Of a DNA stretch of 46,352 bases, positions 10,394 to 19,052 are shown one piece after another. The notes under the pieces are model-generated. The model was given only the letters and a program-made list of their open reading frames with translations. It had not been told where the DNA came from and ran no database searches. Position 1 is the stretch's first letter. Each line of letters opens with the position of its first letter. The position numbers and the translations under genes were made by a program. The DNA comes from an uncultured Synechococcus sp. (lineage in GTDB: Bacteria; Cyanobacteriota; Cyanobacteriia; PCC-6307; Cyanobiaceae), in NCBI GenBank assembly GCA_913049535.1, contig CAJWYF010000009.1, positions 1-46,352 on the forward strand, written 5' to 3'.

Positions 10394-11626
10394 ATGCTCC
10401 CCTGGTTCTCGAGCGGTGGGTCATCGGCCCAGGCCCGCACTGCCCTCTCGAATCGCCCCTCCCTCGACGAGGCCGTGGCGGAGGTGAGCAGTGCCCTGGG
10501 AGGCGGCGGTCAGACCGATCTGGCCTTGGTCTTCTGCAGCACCAGCTTCGCGAGCGACCTGCCGCGGCTGCTGCCACTGCTGCAGCGCAGGCTGCAGGCC
10601 AAGCACTGGATCGGCGCCTGCGGTAGCGGGGTCGTCGGCACCGGCCCCAAGGGGCAACCCCAGGAACTGGAACAGGGCCCTGGTCTGAGCGTGACGCTGC
10701 TGCGGCTCCCTGGCGCCCAGGTCACGAGCTTTGCCGTTGATCCTCAGCAGCTGCCCGATCTTGATGGCCCCAGCCAGCCCTGGGTGGATGCGGTGGGGGC
10801 CCAACCCGCTGCTGGCGGGGGCATGTTGCTCTGGATCGATCCTTCCAGCAGCGGCATCAACGATCTGATCAGCGGTCTGGACTACGCCTTTCCATGGATG
10901 GAGAAGGTGGGAGGCATGGCGGGCAACCACGGAGCAGCCCATGGTTCGCTGCTGTTGGGTGATCAGGTCTGCAGCGGCGCCGTGGGCTGCGTGATCAGTG
11001 GTGATTGGAGCCTCCAGTCAGTAGTGGCCCAGGGCTGCCGTCCCATCGGCCCGGTCTTTGAGGTGGAGCAGGCCAAGCGCAATGTGGTGCTGGAGCTCAG
11101 GGAAGGCGAGGAGCTGGCCCCACCAGTCCTCGCCTTGCAGAAAGTGATCGAGACCCTGCCGGAGCAGGACCGCGAGCTATTGCGTCAGTCCCTCTTTGTC
11201 GGTCTGGCTCGCAACCGCTTCTCCCTGGCACCCGATCAGTCCAGCAGCCCGTTTCTGGTGCGCAACCTCATGGGGGTGGACCCCCGCCACGGCGCCATGG
11301 CCGTGGCGGACAGGCTCCAGGTGGGACAGCGGCTGCAGTTTCAGCTGCGGGATGGCAGCACCTCCCGCCAGGAACTGGAGGGGCTCCTGCGCCAGCAGCA
11401 GCAACGTTGCGCCGCACCGCTGGCCGCACTGCTTTTTGCCTGCGCCGGACGAGGGGAGGGGCTCTACGGCGAGAGCAACGTCGATGGCGGACTGTGCCGG
11501 CGTCAGTTCCCCGAGCTGCCCATCAGTGGCCTGTTCTGCAATGGCGAGCTGGGGCCGGTCGATGGCAGCACCCATGTGCACAGCTACACCGCCTCGCTGG
11601 CCTTCATTGTCCCGAACAAGTCCTGA
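10394..11626 (+). CDS. FIST (sensory) domain protein
   Basis: About 410 residues; ATG 10394 is preferred over GTG 10388 and TTG 10385. It has the FIST N domain (about 30-215; TDLALVFCSTSF, WIGACGSGVVG, FPWMEKVGGMAGN) followed by the FIST C domain (about 225-400; FLVRNLMGVDP, ALLFACAGRGEGLYGE, ISGLFCNGELGPVDG, LHSY-like VHSYTASLAF). FIST domains are predicted small-ligand (amino-acid-like) sensors, normally joined to kinase, cyclase or chemotaxis modules. This one stands alone with no output domain, so it probably acts through a partner or as an enzyme. It ends 5 bases before trmB, so it may head the trmB-ictB message. The ligand is unknown. Confidence 0.85.
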   Translation: MLPWFSSGGSSAQARTALSNRPSLDEAVAEVSSALGGGGQTDLALVFCSTSFASDLPRLLPLLQRRLQAKHWIGACGSGVVGTGPKGQPQELEQGPGLSVTLLRLPGAQVTSFAVDPQQLPDLDGPSQPWVDAVGAQPAAGGGMLLWIDPSSSGINDLISGLDYAFPWMEKVGGMAGNHGAAHGSLLLGDQVCSGAVGCVISGDWSLQSVVAQGCRPIGPVFEVEQAKRNVVLELREGEELAPPVLALQKVIETLPEQDRELLRQSLFVGLARNRFSLAPDQSSSPFLVRNLMGVDPRHGAMAVADRLQVGQRLQFQLRDGSTSRQELEGLLRQQQQRCAAPLAALLFACAGRGEGLYGESNVDGGLCRRQFPELPISGLFCNGELGPVDGSTHVHSYTASLAFIVPNKS

Positions 11627-11631
11627 GTCCA

Positions 11632-12303
11632 GTGCGGCAGCACGTCAATCCCCTCAGCAGTTTCTTTCAGGTGGAGCGGGATCTCCCCGCACCAGGCGAA
11701 CTCTTCGCCAACCCCGAGCTGCCACTGCACCTCGACATCGGCTGTGCCCGAGGCTTCTTCTTGCTGGCCATGGCCAACGAACATCCGGAGCGCAACCATC
11801 TCGGCCTGGAGATCCGTCACCCGCTGGTGCGGGCTGCGGATGCCCAGGCGCTGCGCGAGGAGCGCAGCAACGTGCGCTTCCTTTTTGGCAATGCCAACGT
11901 CAGCCTCAGGCGCTGGCTGGAGGCTCTCAAACCGCTGCGGCTGGAGCTGGTCACCATCCAGTACCCCGACCCCTGGTTCAAGAAGCGCCACTACAAACGC
12001 CGCATGGTGCAACCCGAGCTCTTGCGCTGGCTAGCGACGGCCATGCCCGCTGACGGCAGGCTGTTTCTGCAGAGCGATGTGCCCGAGGTGATCGCCCAGA
12101 TGCTGGAGGCCGTCGCCGAGGCAGGCTGTTTCACTCCGCTCGATGACGGCCAGTGGTTGGCGGACAACCCACTGGCGGTGAGCACCGAGCGCGAGCGCTA
12201 CGTGCTCGCGCAGCAACTGCCGGTTTACAGGCGTCTGTTCAGCTGCTCCGCAGCCGGCGAGGCCCTGCATAATCCGCTCGCGGAGCAGCCAGACGCCGGA
12301 TGA
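11632..12303 (+). CDS. trmB: tRNA (guanine-46-N7)-methyltransferase
   Basis: 223 residues from GTG 11632. The N-terminus VRQHVNPLSSFF is the conserved TrmB start in picocyanobacteria; the frame is open further upstream inside the FIST gene but is not family-like. SAM-binding motif LHLDIGCARGFFLLAMA, then NHLGLEIRHPLVRAA, NVRFLFGNA and the catalytic/tRNA-binding signature IQYPDPWFKKRHYKRRMVQ, all standard. It makes m7G46 in the tRNA variable loop in the cytoplasm. Its last 4 bases overlap the ictB start (ATGA), implying translational coupling. Confidence 0.93.
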   Translation: MRQHVNPLSSFFQVERDLPAPGELFANPELPLHLDIGCARGFFLLAMANEHPERNHLGLEIRHPLVRAADAQALREERSNVRFLFGNANVSLRRWLEALKPLRLELVTIQYPDPWFKKRHYKRRMVQPELLRWLATAMPADGRLFLQSDVPEVIAQMLEAVAEAGCFTPLDDGQWLADNPLAVSTERERYVLAQQLPVYRRLFSCSAAGEALHNPLAEQPDAG

Positions 12304-13637
12304 CACCATCGCCGACGACCCCTTGGCTGCTGCGCTGGCAGGGACGACTGGCCGCAGGTCAAGCGAGCCGGTTGCGCCGCCACCTACCGCTGCTGGCGGG
12401 CGCCATCCTGACGACCCTGCTGCTGCTAATGCCCGTACTCAGCAGGGGCGGCCTGGGTCTGATGATCAGCGCCTGCGGCCTGCTGTGGCTCGTGTGGGGG
12501 CTAGCCACCGCTCCATCGCGGCGGCACCTGGGCGCGCTCAACGGCTGGCTGCTGGCCTACCTGGCCTTGGCTGTGCTGGCCACTGGCTGCTCACCGGTGC
12601 CGGCGGCCGCTGCCAAGGGTCTGTTGAAGCTGCTGAGCTATCTGGGGGTTTACGCCCTGATGCGGCGTCTGCTGGAGCAGGCACCGCAGTGGTGGAATCG
12701 CTTGCTGGCCGGACTGCTGCTCGGACAACTGGCCACATGTGTGGTGGGGCTGCGGCAGCTCTATGCCCCCACCGAGGACCTGGCCCTCTGGGCTGATCCC
12801 AACTCCGTGGCCGAAGGCACCCGCCGCATCTACAGCACCCTGGGCAATCCCAACCTGCTGGCGGGGTATCTGGTGCCTCTGCTGCCCCTTGCCGTAGTGG
12901 CCCTGCTGCGCTGGCAGGGCCTGTGGCCCAAGCTGCTGGCCCTTAGCAGCCTGGCTTGCGGCCTGGCGGCAGCCCTGTTCACGTACAGCCGCGGCGGCTG
13001 GATCGGCCTGTTCTTTGGCTTGGGCAGCCTGGGGCTGCTGCTGCTGTTGCGCCAGAGCCGGCACCTCAGCCCGCTGCTGCGCCGATTCGTACCGCCGCTG
13101 GTGATCGCAGCTGTGCTCGTGGCACTCGTCCTCGCTGCTGTGAAGGTGGAGCCCCTGCGCATCCGCCTGCTGAGCATGGTGGCCGGCCGCGAGGACAGCT
13201 CCAACAACTTCCGCATCAACGTCTGGCTCTCCGCACTAGAGATGGTCCAGGCGCGCCCCTGGCTCGGCATCGGACCTGGCAACAGCATCTTCAACCTGAT
13301 CTATCCGCTGTATCAACAGCCCGGCTACACCGCCTTGAGTGCCTACTCCGTGCCGTTGGAGCTGGCCGTTGAAACGGGCATCCCCGGCCTGCTTGCCGGC
13401 CTGGGGCTGTTCATCACCAGCCTGCGGCTCGGCATGGCCCAGCTGCAGCGCGATCTGCTGCTCAGCCTGCCGGCGGTGGGGGCCATGGCAGCGGTGATCG
13501 GCCTGGCGGGCCATGGCCTGGTGGACACGATCTTTTTCCGGCCGGAGGTGCAGCTCAGCGGCTGGTTTGCCCTGGCCACCCTGGGCGCCGCCGAGGCCAC
13601 AAAACGCACTGACCAGGAGCGGGCTAGCGGTGGTTGA
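12300..13637 (+). CDS. ictB: IctB-like / O-antigen-ligase-family membrane protein
   Basis: 445 residues with about 10-12 hydrophobic helices. It has the Wzy/O-antigen ligase family signature region: STLGNPNLLAGYLVPLLPLA, ALFTYSRGGWIGLFFG, a long periplasmic loop with FRINVWLSALEMVQARPWLG and GIGPGNSIFNLIYPLY. IctB was first described as a bicarbonate-related protein of cyanobacterial carbon concentration. Its sequence family suggests transfer of a polymer or lipid-linked glycan instead, and the role is unsettled. It is coupled to trmB (4-base overlap) and to the downstream kinase-like gene (8-base overlap). The inner membrane is the expected location. Confidence 0.85.
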   Translation: MTPSPTTPWLLRWQGRLAAGQASRLRRHLPLLAGAILTTLLLLMPVLSRGGLGLMISACGLLWLVWGLATAPSRRHLGALNGWLLAYLALAVLATGCSPVPAAAAKGLLKLLSYLGVYALMRRLLEQAPQWWNRLLAGLLLGQLATCVVGLRQLYAPTEDLALWADPNSVAEGTRRIYSTLGNPNLLAGYLVPLLPLAVVALLRWQGLWPKLLALSSLACGLAAALFTYSRGGWIGLFFGLGSLGLLLLLRQSRHLSPLLRRFVPPLVIAAVLVALVLAAVKVEPLRIRLLSMVAGREDSSNNFRINVWLSALEMVQARPWLGIGPGNSIFNLIYPLYQQPGYTALSAYSVPLELAVETGIPGLLAGLGLFITSLRLGMAQLQRDLLLSLPAVGAMAAVIGLAGHGLVDTIFFRPEVQLSGWFALATLGAAEATKRTDQERASGG

Positions 13638-14574
13638 TGGCCTTGCCCCAGAAGTGCTGCTGGCGGGCTTTGATGCCGGTCAGACCCACACCCGCTGCCG
13701 TCTGGCCCTGGCCGATGGCCGCGTGATCGGGGAAGGCGAGGGCAGTGGCGTCAGCCATCTGGGCAGCAGCGGCGGCCCCGAGCGCTTCACAGCCGCATTG
13801 GCCAGCAGCCTTGCGGCGGCACGGCGAAGTGCTGGCTGCACCGCTGGCTTGAGCGCTGCGGCCATCGGCGCCAGTGGCATCGAGCAGGGCAGTCCCAGTC
13901 AGCGCCAGGGCACCGACTTGGCACGCAAGAGCCTGGGAATCGAAACCGTGCTGGTCACCGGTGATGAACGCACCGCACTGGCAGGAGCCTTTGGCGCTCG
14001 CGAGCCGGGCATCGTGCTGATCAGTGGCACCGGTGCGATTGCTGTTGGGCGTGATGCCAGCGGCCGCCAGCACCGCTGCGCTGGCTGGGGCTGGCTGGTG
14101 GACGGGGTCGGCAGTGCCATGGACATCGGACGCGACGGGCTGGCTTTGACCTTGCGCATGGCCGATGGGCGGCTGGAAGAGACGGCACTTAAAACCGTGC
14201 TCTGGGAAGCACTGGGGGTGCATGAAGCCCACGAACTCAAGGCTCGGGTGGTGGATCCGAGCTTCGGGGCAGCGGGCTTTGCCCGGCTGGCACCGCTGGT
14301 GAGCGCCCAGGCCGAAGCCGGTGATCCCCATGCCGGCCAGGTGCTGGAGATTGCCGGCGAGGAGCTGGCCTTGATGGTGGAGGGGGTCGCCTCAGCCCTG
14401 GCGCTTGACGCTCCTGCCCTGTGCTGCTTCGGCGGGGCCATCAGCCATCTGGCGCCCCTGCAGCAGGCGATGGAGGTGGTGCTGCAGGAGCGGCTGCCCG
14501 GCATCCGCAGGGTGCAGGCCCAGGGCGATGCCTGCGGCGGTGCGCTGCAGCTGGCTCAGGCGTTGAGCAGCTGA
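13630..14574 (+). CDS. BadF/BadG/NagK-type kinase, probably GlcNAc kinase
   Basis: 314 residues from GTG 13630, whose start overlaps the end of ictB by 8 bases. ASKHA-fold ATPase of the BadF/NagK family: phosphate-1 loop FDAGQTHTRCRLAL, LVTGDERTALAGAFG with a conserved acidic residue, phosphate-2/adenosine segment GIVLISGTGAIAVG, GWGWLVDGVGSAMDIGRDGL, and a late adenosine loop CCFGGAISHL. Homologues phosphorylate N-acetylglucosamine, as in cell-wall recycling. It lies beside glmM, so amino-sugar salvage is a reasonable inference. A sugar kinase with another substrate is possible. It overlaps the end of glmM tail to tail by 19 bases. Confidence 0.75.
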   Translation: MVDGLAPEVLLAGFDAGQTHTRCRLALADGRVIGEGEGSGVSHLGSSGGPERFTAALASSLAAARRSAGCTAGLSAAAIGASGIEQGSPSQRQGTDLARKSLGIETVLVTGDERTALAGAFGAREPGIVLISGTGAIAVGRDASGRQHRCAGWGWLVDGVGSAMDIGRDGLALTLRMADGRLEETALKTVLWEALGVHEAHELKARVVDPSFGAAGFARLAPLVSAQAEAGDPHAGQVLEIAGEELALMVEGVASALALDAPALCCFGGAISHLAPLQQAMEVVLQERLPGIRRVQAQGDACGGALQLAQALSS

Positions 14575-15935
14575 TCAGCCAGATCGCCCAGGTGGTCGGT
14601 CCAGTGGTCCACCTGCTCCTGGGTGGAGGCTTCCACCATCACGCGCAACAGCGGTTCGGTTCCCGAAGCACGCACCAGGACGCGGCCCTCATCCCCCATG
14701 GCGGCCTCCGCCGCGGCCACCGCGCTGGCGAGCGCATCGCACTGCTGCCAGCCCTTGCGGCGATCACGGTCAAGAACCCGGACATTGCGCAGGCGCTGCG
14801 GGAAGCTGCTGAAGCTGCCGTCGAGTCGATCCGCCAGGGTTTCACCGCTCTGCAGCAGGGCGGCCAGATGCAGGGCGGTGAGCAGACCATCGCCGCTCAT
14901 GCCGTGCTGGGCGCTGATGATGTGGCCCGACTGCTCACCGCCGAGGGAAGCGCCGAGCTTGGCCATGGCGGCATGGACGTGCTGATCACCGACGGCGGTG
15001 CGCTCCAGCAGTCCTCCACGGTTACACCAGGCCCGCTCGAACCCGAGATTGCTCATCACCGTGGCCACCAGCCGTTGCTGCGGCAGCTGGCCGGCAGCGG
15101 CCAGCTCAGCCCCCCAGAGGAAGAGGATGTGGTCCCCATCGACGAGGCGACCGCGGCCATCAACGGCCAGGACCCGGTCGGCATCGCCGTCAAAGGCAAA
15201 CCCCATCTCGGCACCGCTGGACAACACCGCCTGACGCAGGGGCTCGAGGTGGGTGCTGCCGCAGGCCACATTGATGGCGCTGCCATCGGGCTCCCCGTGC
15301 AGAACGGTCACCTCAGCGCCGAGGCGGCGGAAGAGCTCAGCGCCGCAGGAGGTGGCCGAACCCCAGCAGAGGTCCAGCACGACGCGGCGGCCATCGAGGC
15401 GACGCCCCCCCAGGCTTTGCTCCAGCAAATCGCTGTAGGAGCTCAACAGGTCCTGACGCCTGCGGGTGGGGCCACAACTGGTGAGGGCCGGACGCACCTC
15501 ACCGCGCAGGCCGGCTTCGATGGCGTCCTGCTGCTGGCGGCTGAGCTTGGCTCCGGAGGGACCAAAAAGCTTGATGCCGTTGTCTTCTGGGGGGTTGTGA
15601 CTGGCGGAGACCATGAGGCCACCGGCGGCCTGCTGCTCGCTCACCAGACGGGCCACTGCAGGCGTGGGACAAAGACCAAGGGACCAGACCTCGCGGCCGG
15701 CAGCGGTGAGACCGGCTTCGAGGGCGGCCATCAGCATCGGCCCGCTGTTGCGCGAATCCATGCCCAACAGCACCGGTTGTTTCCCGGGCAGCACCTGGCC
15801 GGCCCAGTAGCCCAGCTGCAGGGCCAGGGCCGGTGTCATCACGGTGCCCACCCGCCCGCGGATGCCGTCGGTGCCAAAGCTGGCGCCGCCATCGCCAAGC
15901 GGTTGGCCCACCGGATGGGTCGCCAGGTCGGCCAT
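14556..15935 (-). CDS. glmM: Phosphoglucosamine mutase
   Basis: 459 residues from ATG 15935; the frame is open to 16064 but family-like sequence begins near FGTDGIRGRVG. The enzyme converts glucosamine-6-P to glucosamine-1-P for UDP-GlcNAc, feeding peptidoglycan and surface glycans. Alpha-D-phosphohexomutase motifs: catalytic phosphoserine loop GLMVSASHNP (S112 by homology), Mg loop FAFDGDADRVLAV (about 257-269), sugar loop GGEQSGHII, and the phosphate-binding RASGTEPLLRVM near 425. GEQSGH is typical of GlmM, as opposed to phosphomannomutases. It converges on the GlcNAc-kinase-like gene. Confidence 0.93.
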   Translation of the reverse strand: MADLATHPVGQPLGDGGASFGTDGIRGRVGTVMTPALALQLGYWAGQVLPGKQPVLLGMDSRNSGPMLMAALEAGLTAAGREVWSLGLCPTPAVARLVSEQQAAGGLMVSASHNPPEDNGIKLFGPSGAKLSRQQQDAIEAGLRGEVRPALTSCGPTRRRQDLLSSYSDLLEQSLGGRRLDGRRVVLDLCWGSATSCGAELFRRLGAEVTVLHGEPDGSAINVACGSTHLEPLRQAVLSSGAEMGFAFDGDADRVLAVDGRGRLVDGDHILFLWGAELAAAGQLPQQRLVATVMSNLGFERAWCNRGGLLERTAVGDQHVHAAMAKLGASLGGEQSGHIISAQHGMSGDGLLTALHLAALLQSGETLADRLDGSFSSFPQRLRNVRVLDRDRRKGWQQCDALASAVAAAEAAMGDEGRVLVRASGTEPLLRVMVEASTQEQVDHWTDHLGDLADQLLNA

Positions 15936-16020
15936 GGGGACAAACTTCGTTCCGCCAGAGGTTAAAGGCAGCAGCAAATAAGCACTGGACGCAGGAGACC
16001 CATGCCGAGCTGTCCTCGCT

Positions 16021-16263
16021 TCAGCGCCAGCGCCGCGGCCTCCAGGCCAGCAGGGCCAGTTCAACGGCGGCCCACAGCAGCAGAGCGCCGACCAGCCAAC
16101 CGGGGAACCAGCTCAACGGTGGGATGGGGCGCAACAACCAACTCCCCAGACCGCAGCCCACCGCCAGCAGGGTGCGGCGTCGCTGCCGCTGCAATGGCGA
16201 CCAGCCCGCCAAACGGCGCTCCAGCTGCTGCTTGAGATGAACCACCAGATGCTGCTGGCCCAT
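16021..16263 (-). CDS. Small two-helix membrane protein
   Basis: 80 residues from ATG 16263. The N-terminal third is basic and soluble (HLKQQLERRLAGW, LQRQRRR). Two hydrophobic segments follow (about 32-44 and 52-72), and it ends RRWR. I recognise no family. It lies 85 bases upstream of glmM on the same strand, so it could lead the glmM message. It diverges from the lytic transglycosylase gene with 77 bases between starts. Confidence 0.55.
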   Translation of the reverse strand: MGQQHLVVHLKQQLERRLAGWSPLQRQRRRTLLAVGCGLGSWLLRPIPPLSWFPGWLVGALLLWAAVELALLAWRPRRWR

Positions 16264-16340
16264 GGGAGCGCTCAGAGGCTTGCGATACCGCGCTTCATTC
16301 TTGCCTCCATACAGTGCCGGTGCGGAACAGGCGGCCGCTG

Positions 16341-18095
16341 ATGGCTCAACCGGACCGAGGCGTGCTCGCCATCGCGGCCATCGCGCTGGCCACTGCCGCT
16401 ACCGCTGCGGGACTGCAGCAACTGATGCTGCAGCGGCGCCCCCCCCTGGAGCGCACCAGCGGTGCCACCTTGCTGCGCCGCAGTGCACGCTTTGATCCAG
16501 ACCCGCAGCGGCGCCGTCTGGCCAGGTTGATCCTGGCGGCCCAGCCACAGGCCAGCGCCGCGCGGCGCCACTGGCTGCTGCAGGGACAGGCCTGGAATCC
16601 AGCGAATCACGAACAACTCCTGGTGCCGGTGCTGCTCAAAGCCCAGGCCCTGGCGGCACGGCAGCTGGGCCTGCAGCAGGAGGCCAACGCCCGCTTTGAA
16701 GCGCTGCTCCGGCATCACCCGCTGGCCCCACCCAGCGCGGATGCGCTCTATTACCTCGGCCGCAGCGGCGGGCCCAAGCACCAACTGCTGCTGCAACGCT
16801 TTCCGGCCCATCCCGCTGCCCTGGCAGCCGCTGTGGACTGGCACCGCCAGGAGGGTGGTGCGAAAGGCGGTCTGCATCTGGCCCGCTGGGGGGAACGCTG
16901 GCCAGGGGCGCAAGCCGCCCTGCTGGAGGCCTGCTTCCGCCCAGAGGAAGCGCTGAGTGAGCAACAGCGCGACCGCCTGGCCGGAGCCCTGGCCCAGCAG
17001 GGCGACCTCAAAGCGGCGCAGGAGTGTCTGGGCGAACAACCCGCTGTGAGCGATCGCACCCGGCGCCGACTGGGACTGGATGAGGCATCCGCCCAGGAAC
17101 AGCCCCAGCCGGCCTGGGAGGTGATCCGCAAGGCCTTGCTGCAGCGCCAGTGGAGCGAGGCAGACCGGTTGCTGGAACGACAGCTGCAGCAGCCTGAGCC
17201 GGCGCCGATTGCGGCGCGGCACCGCTTCTGGCGGGGCATGGTGGCCCAAGAGCAGGGCGATGCAGCAGAGGCCCGGGCGCTCTGGCAGGAGCTGCTGGAG
17301 CGCCACCCCTTTGGCTATTACGGCTGGCGGGCCAGTGAACGGCTGGGACAGCAACCTCGGCCTTTGCCACCAGCGGAACCTCCCGTTGGCGGCCTGCTAC
17401 CGCCTGCCATCGGCAAGCTCAGCGCGCTGGGGCTCGACACCGAAGCCTGGGAACATTGGCGCACCTGGCGCGGGGGACGCGCGCCAGACGATGCCAGCGA
17501 ACTGTGGCAGGAAGGTTTGCTGCGTCTGGCGGTGGGGGACCGCTGGAGCGGTCTGGACCAGCTCGATGCTGCCCAGCGGCAAGGGGCGGCCCAGACTCTC
17601 GCCGAACAGCACCTGCTGGAGCAGGGGCGCCATCCCCTCAACTACGGCGAGCTGATTGCTGCATCGGCCGCTGCCAACGGGCTGGAGCCCGAGCTGCTCC
17701 AGGGTCTGGCGCGGCAGGAATCAAGGCTGACCCCCACCGTGAAGTCCGCGGCAGGGGCGGTTGGCCTGCTGCAGCTGCTGCCGAGCACCGCAGCTGAGCT
17801 GGAAGAACCGGCACCAGATGAGCAGGCGTTGAAGGATCCGGCACGCAGCGCTGCGCTGGGCGCGGCCTACCTGGCGCAGATGCTGGAGCTCAGCGACGGC
17901 AACCTCTACCGAGCACTGGCTGCTTACAACGCCGGGCCCGGTGCCAGCACCCCATGGGTCAGTGACGATCTGCAGACCCTGCCGGAGCTCTGGGTGGAAG
18001 CGATCCCCTATCCGGAAACACGCCTGTACGTCAAAAAAGTGCTTGGCAACCGCTGGAGCTACAAGCTGCTGGCCGGCCCCCCGGCGAGGAACTGA
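16341..18095 (+). CDS. Periplasmic lytic transglycosylase (SLT domain)
   Basis: 584 residues from ATG 16341 (GTG 16314 possible). The N-terminus MAQPDRGVLAIAAIALATAA is a hydrophobic anchor or signal. A long alpha-helical, TPR-like superhelix rich in Leu/Ala/Gln (about 60-440) follows, similar in layout to soluble lytic transglycosylase 70. The C-terminal catalytic domain (about 450-584) has LLQGLARQESRLTP with the catalytic Glu in QES, then SAAGAVGLLQLLPSTA and LYRALAAYNAGPGAS, the three SLT signatures. The enzyme cleaves glycan strands to 1,6-anhydro products in the periplasm. Its end overlaps the convergent membrane-protein gene by 37 bases. Confidence 0.9.
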   Translation: MAQPDRGVLAIAAIALATAATAAGLQQLMLQRRPPLERTSGATLLRRSARFDPDPQRRRLARLILAAQPQASAARRHWLLQGQAWNPANHEQLLVPVLLKAQALAARQLGLQQEANARFEALLRHHPLAPPSADALYYLGRSGGPKHQLLLQRFPAHPAALAAAVDWHRQEGGAKGGLHLARWGERWPGAQAALLEACFRPEEALSEQQRDRLAGALAQQGDLKAAQECLGEQPAVSDRTRRRLGLDEASAQEQPQPAWEVIRKALLQRQWSEADRLLERQLQQPEPAPIAARHRFWRGMVAQEQGDAAEARALWQELLERHPFGYYGWRASERLGQQPRPLPPAEPPVGGLLPPAIGKLSALGLDTEAWEHWRTWRGGRAPDDASELWQEGLLRLAVGDRWSGLDQLDAAQRQGAAQTLAEQHLLEQGRHPLNYGELIAASAAANGLEPELLQGLARQESRLTPTVKSAAGAVGLLQLLPSTAAELEEPAPDEQALKDPARSAALGAAYLAQMLELSDGNLYRALAAYNAGPGASTPWVSDDLQTLPELWVEAIPYPETRLYVKKVLGNRWSYKLLAGPPARN

Positions 18096-18592
18096 AACCA
18101 GGGCCAGCGCAACAGCTCGAGATGCATGGCGTGGCCGTACTGCATGAACAGCAGGATGAAAATGTTGAAACCGATCAGGCCGAGCCAGGCCGGAGGCCAG
18201 ATCTGCAGTCGCACCAGATCGAGTCGGGCCAGCAGCAGGGCGGCCGTGAGCACCAGCAGATCACCAAAACCAGGCATGTAGAGCAGATACATGCCCCCCA
18301 CCACCACCACCAGGAGGGTCACCACCAAGGTGACCACCTTGCTGGCGGCCATGAACAGAGAGATCTGCCGCAGCACCAGCTCCGGCAGGGTGCAGAACGA
18401 GACGACGATCACCACCTGGCTGAGGGACAGCAGCCAGTAGGCCTCATCCACGTAGGAGCTGCTGTGCACACTCGAGCGGATGTCGTCCTGCAGAAACCCC
18501 CAGTGGGCGCCGAGATAAAAGCTGATCAGGGCCAGCACCACGAGCATGGGTGCCCGGACCGGCAGGGTCAGCCATCGCGCGAGGTTGGGCAT
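18059..18592 (-). CDS. Unknown membrane protein coupled to a ferredoxin gene
   Basis: 177 residues from ATG 18592, which shares one base with the stop of the ferredoxin gene (TGATG). The protein is mostly hydrophobic: helices at about 13-30, 56-75, 82-107, 110-128 and 140-160. A polar loop GFLQDDIRSSVHSSSYVDEA follows the first. The conserved-looking charged residues (DE in YVDEAYW, R in VLRQISLF, H in YGHAMHLELL) are few. I recognise no family. Tight coupling to an 8Fe-type ferredoxin suggests a membrane partner for electron transfer, but no haem or metal ligand motif is evident. The C-terminal 37 bases overlap the transglycosylase gene tail to tail. Confidence 0.65.
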   Translation of the reverse strand: MPNLARWLTLPVRAPMLVVLALISFYLGAHWGFLQDDIRSSVHSSSYVDEAYWLLSLSQVVIVVSFCTLPELVLRQISLFMAASKVVTLVVTLLVVVVGGMYLLYMPGFGDLLVLTAALLLARLDLVRLQIWPPAWLGLIGFNIFILLFMQYGHAMHLELLRWPWFQFLAGGPASSL

Positions 18593-18996
18593 CAGAGTTT
18601 CAGGCTGATGGCATCGAGAGGACAGACAGCGATGCACTGCTCGCACACCACACAGCGCCGCTGATCGAACTGCAAGCGCCAGTCTGGGCTGGTGCAGCGC
18701 AGGGCGCCACTGGGGCAGACGCTGGAGCAGATGCCGCAATCAATGCAACGCTGCGGGTCAATCGCGATCTCACCGGCAGCTGAGGTGATGTCGAGGCCGA
18801 GGCTAGTGAGCCAGTCCTGGGCGGCCTGCAGCTCGTCGATATCACCGGACAACTCCACCACCATGGTGCCGCGCTGGTTCGGCGCCACCTGGGCACGGAT
18901 GATCCGTGATGCCACGTCGTAGTCCACCGCCAACCGATAGGTGATCGGCTGGTGCACGGCATCCCGGGGAAACTGCAGCGTCAGCCGGCGTTTCAC
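18592..18996 (-). CDS. NIL-domain ferredoxin with two 4Fe-4S motifs
   Basis: 134 residues from GTG 18996. The N-terminal half (about 4-75) is a NIL domain, an ACT-like fold best known from methionine ABC transporters (GTMVVELSGDIDELQAAQDWL). The C-terminal half holds two complete CxxCxxCxxxCP motifs (C84/C87/C90/C94 and C115/C118/C121/C125) for two 4Fe-4S clusters. The NIL-ferredoxin combination is common in cyanobacteria and chemolithotrophs, with a suggested but unproven role in sulfur amino-acid or redox control. It is translationally coupled to the membrane protein downstream and diverges from txlA across about 56 bases. Confidence 0.88.
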   Translation of the reverse strand: MKRRLTLQFPRDAVHQPITYRLAVDYDVASRIIRAQVAPNQRGTMVVELSGDIDELQAAQDWLTSLGLDITSAAGEIAIDPQRCIDCGICSSVCPSGALRCTSPDWRLQFDQRRCVVCEQCIAVCPLDAISLKL

Positions 18997-19052
18997 GTCA
19001 CCGCTCGTGCGATCACTGCCAGCATGGCAGCGCCCTCAACGCGGCGCAGCTG

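Noticed and set aside
14421-15965. 514-codon plus-strand frame over glmM
   Set aside because: Antisense shadow of glmM; composition is Gly/His/Ala/Gln-rich without any domain.
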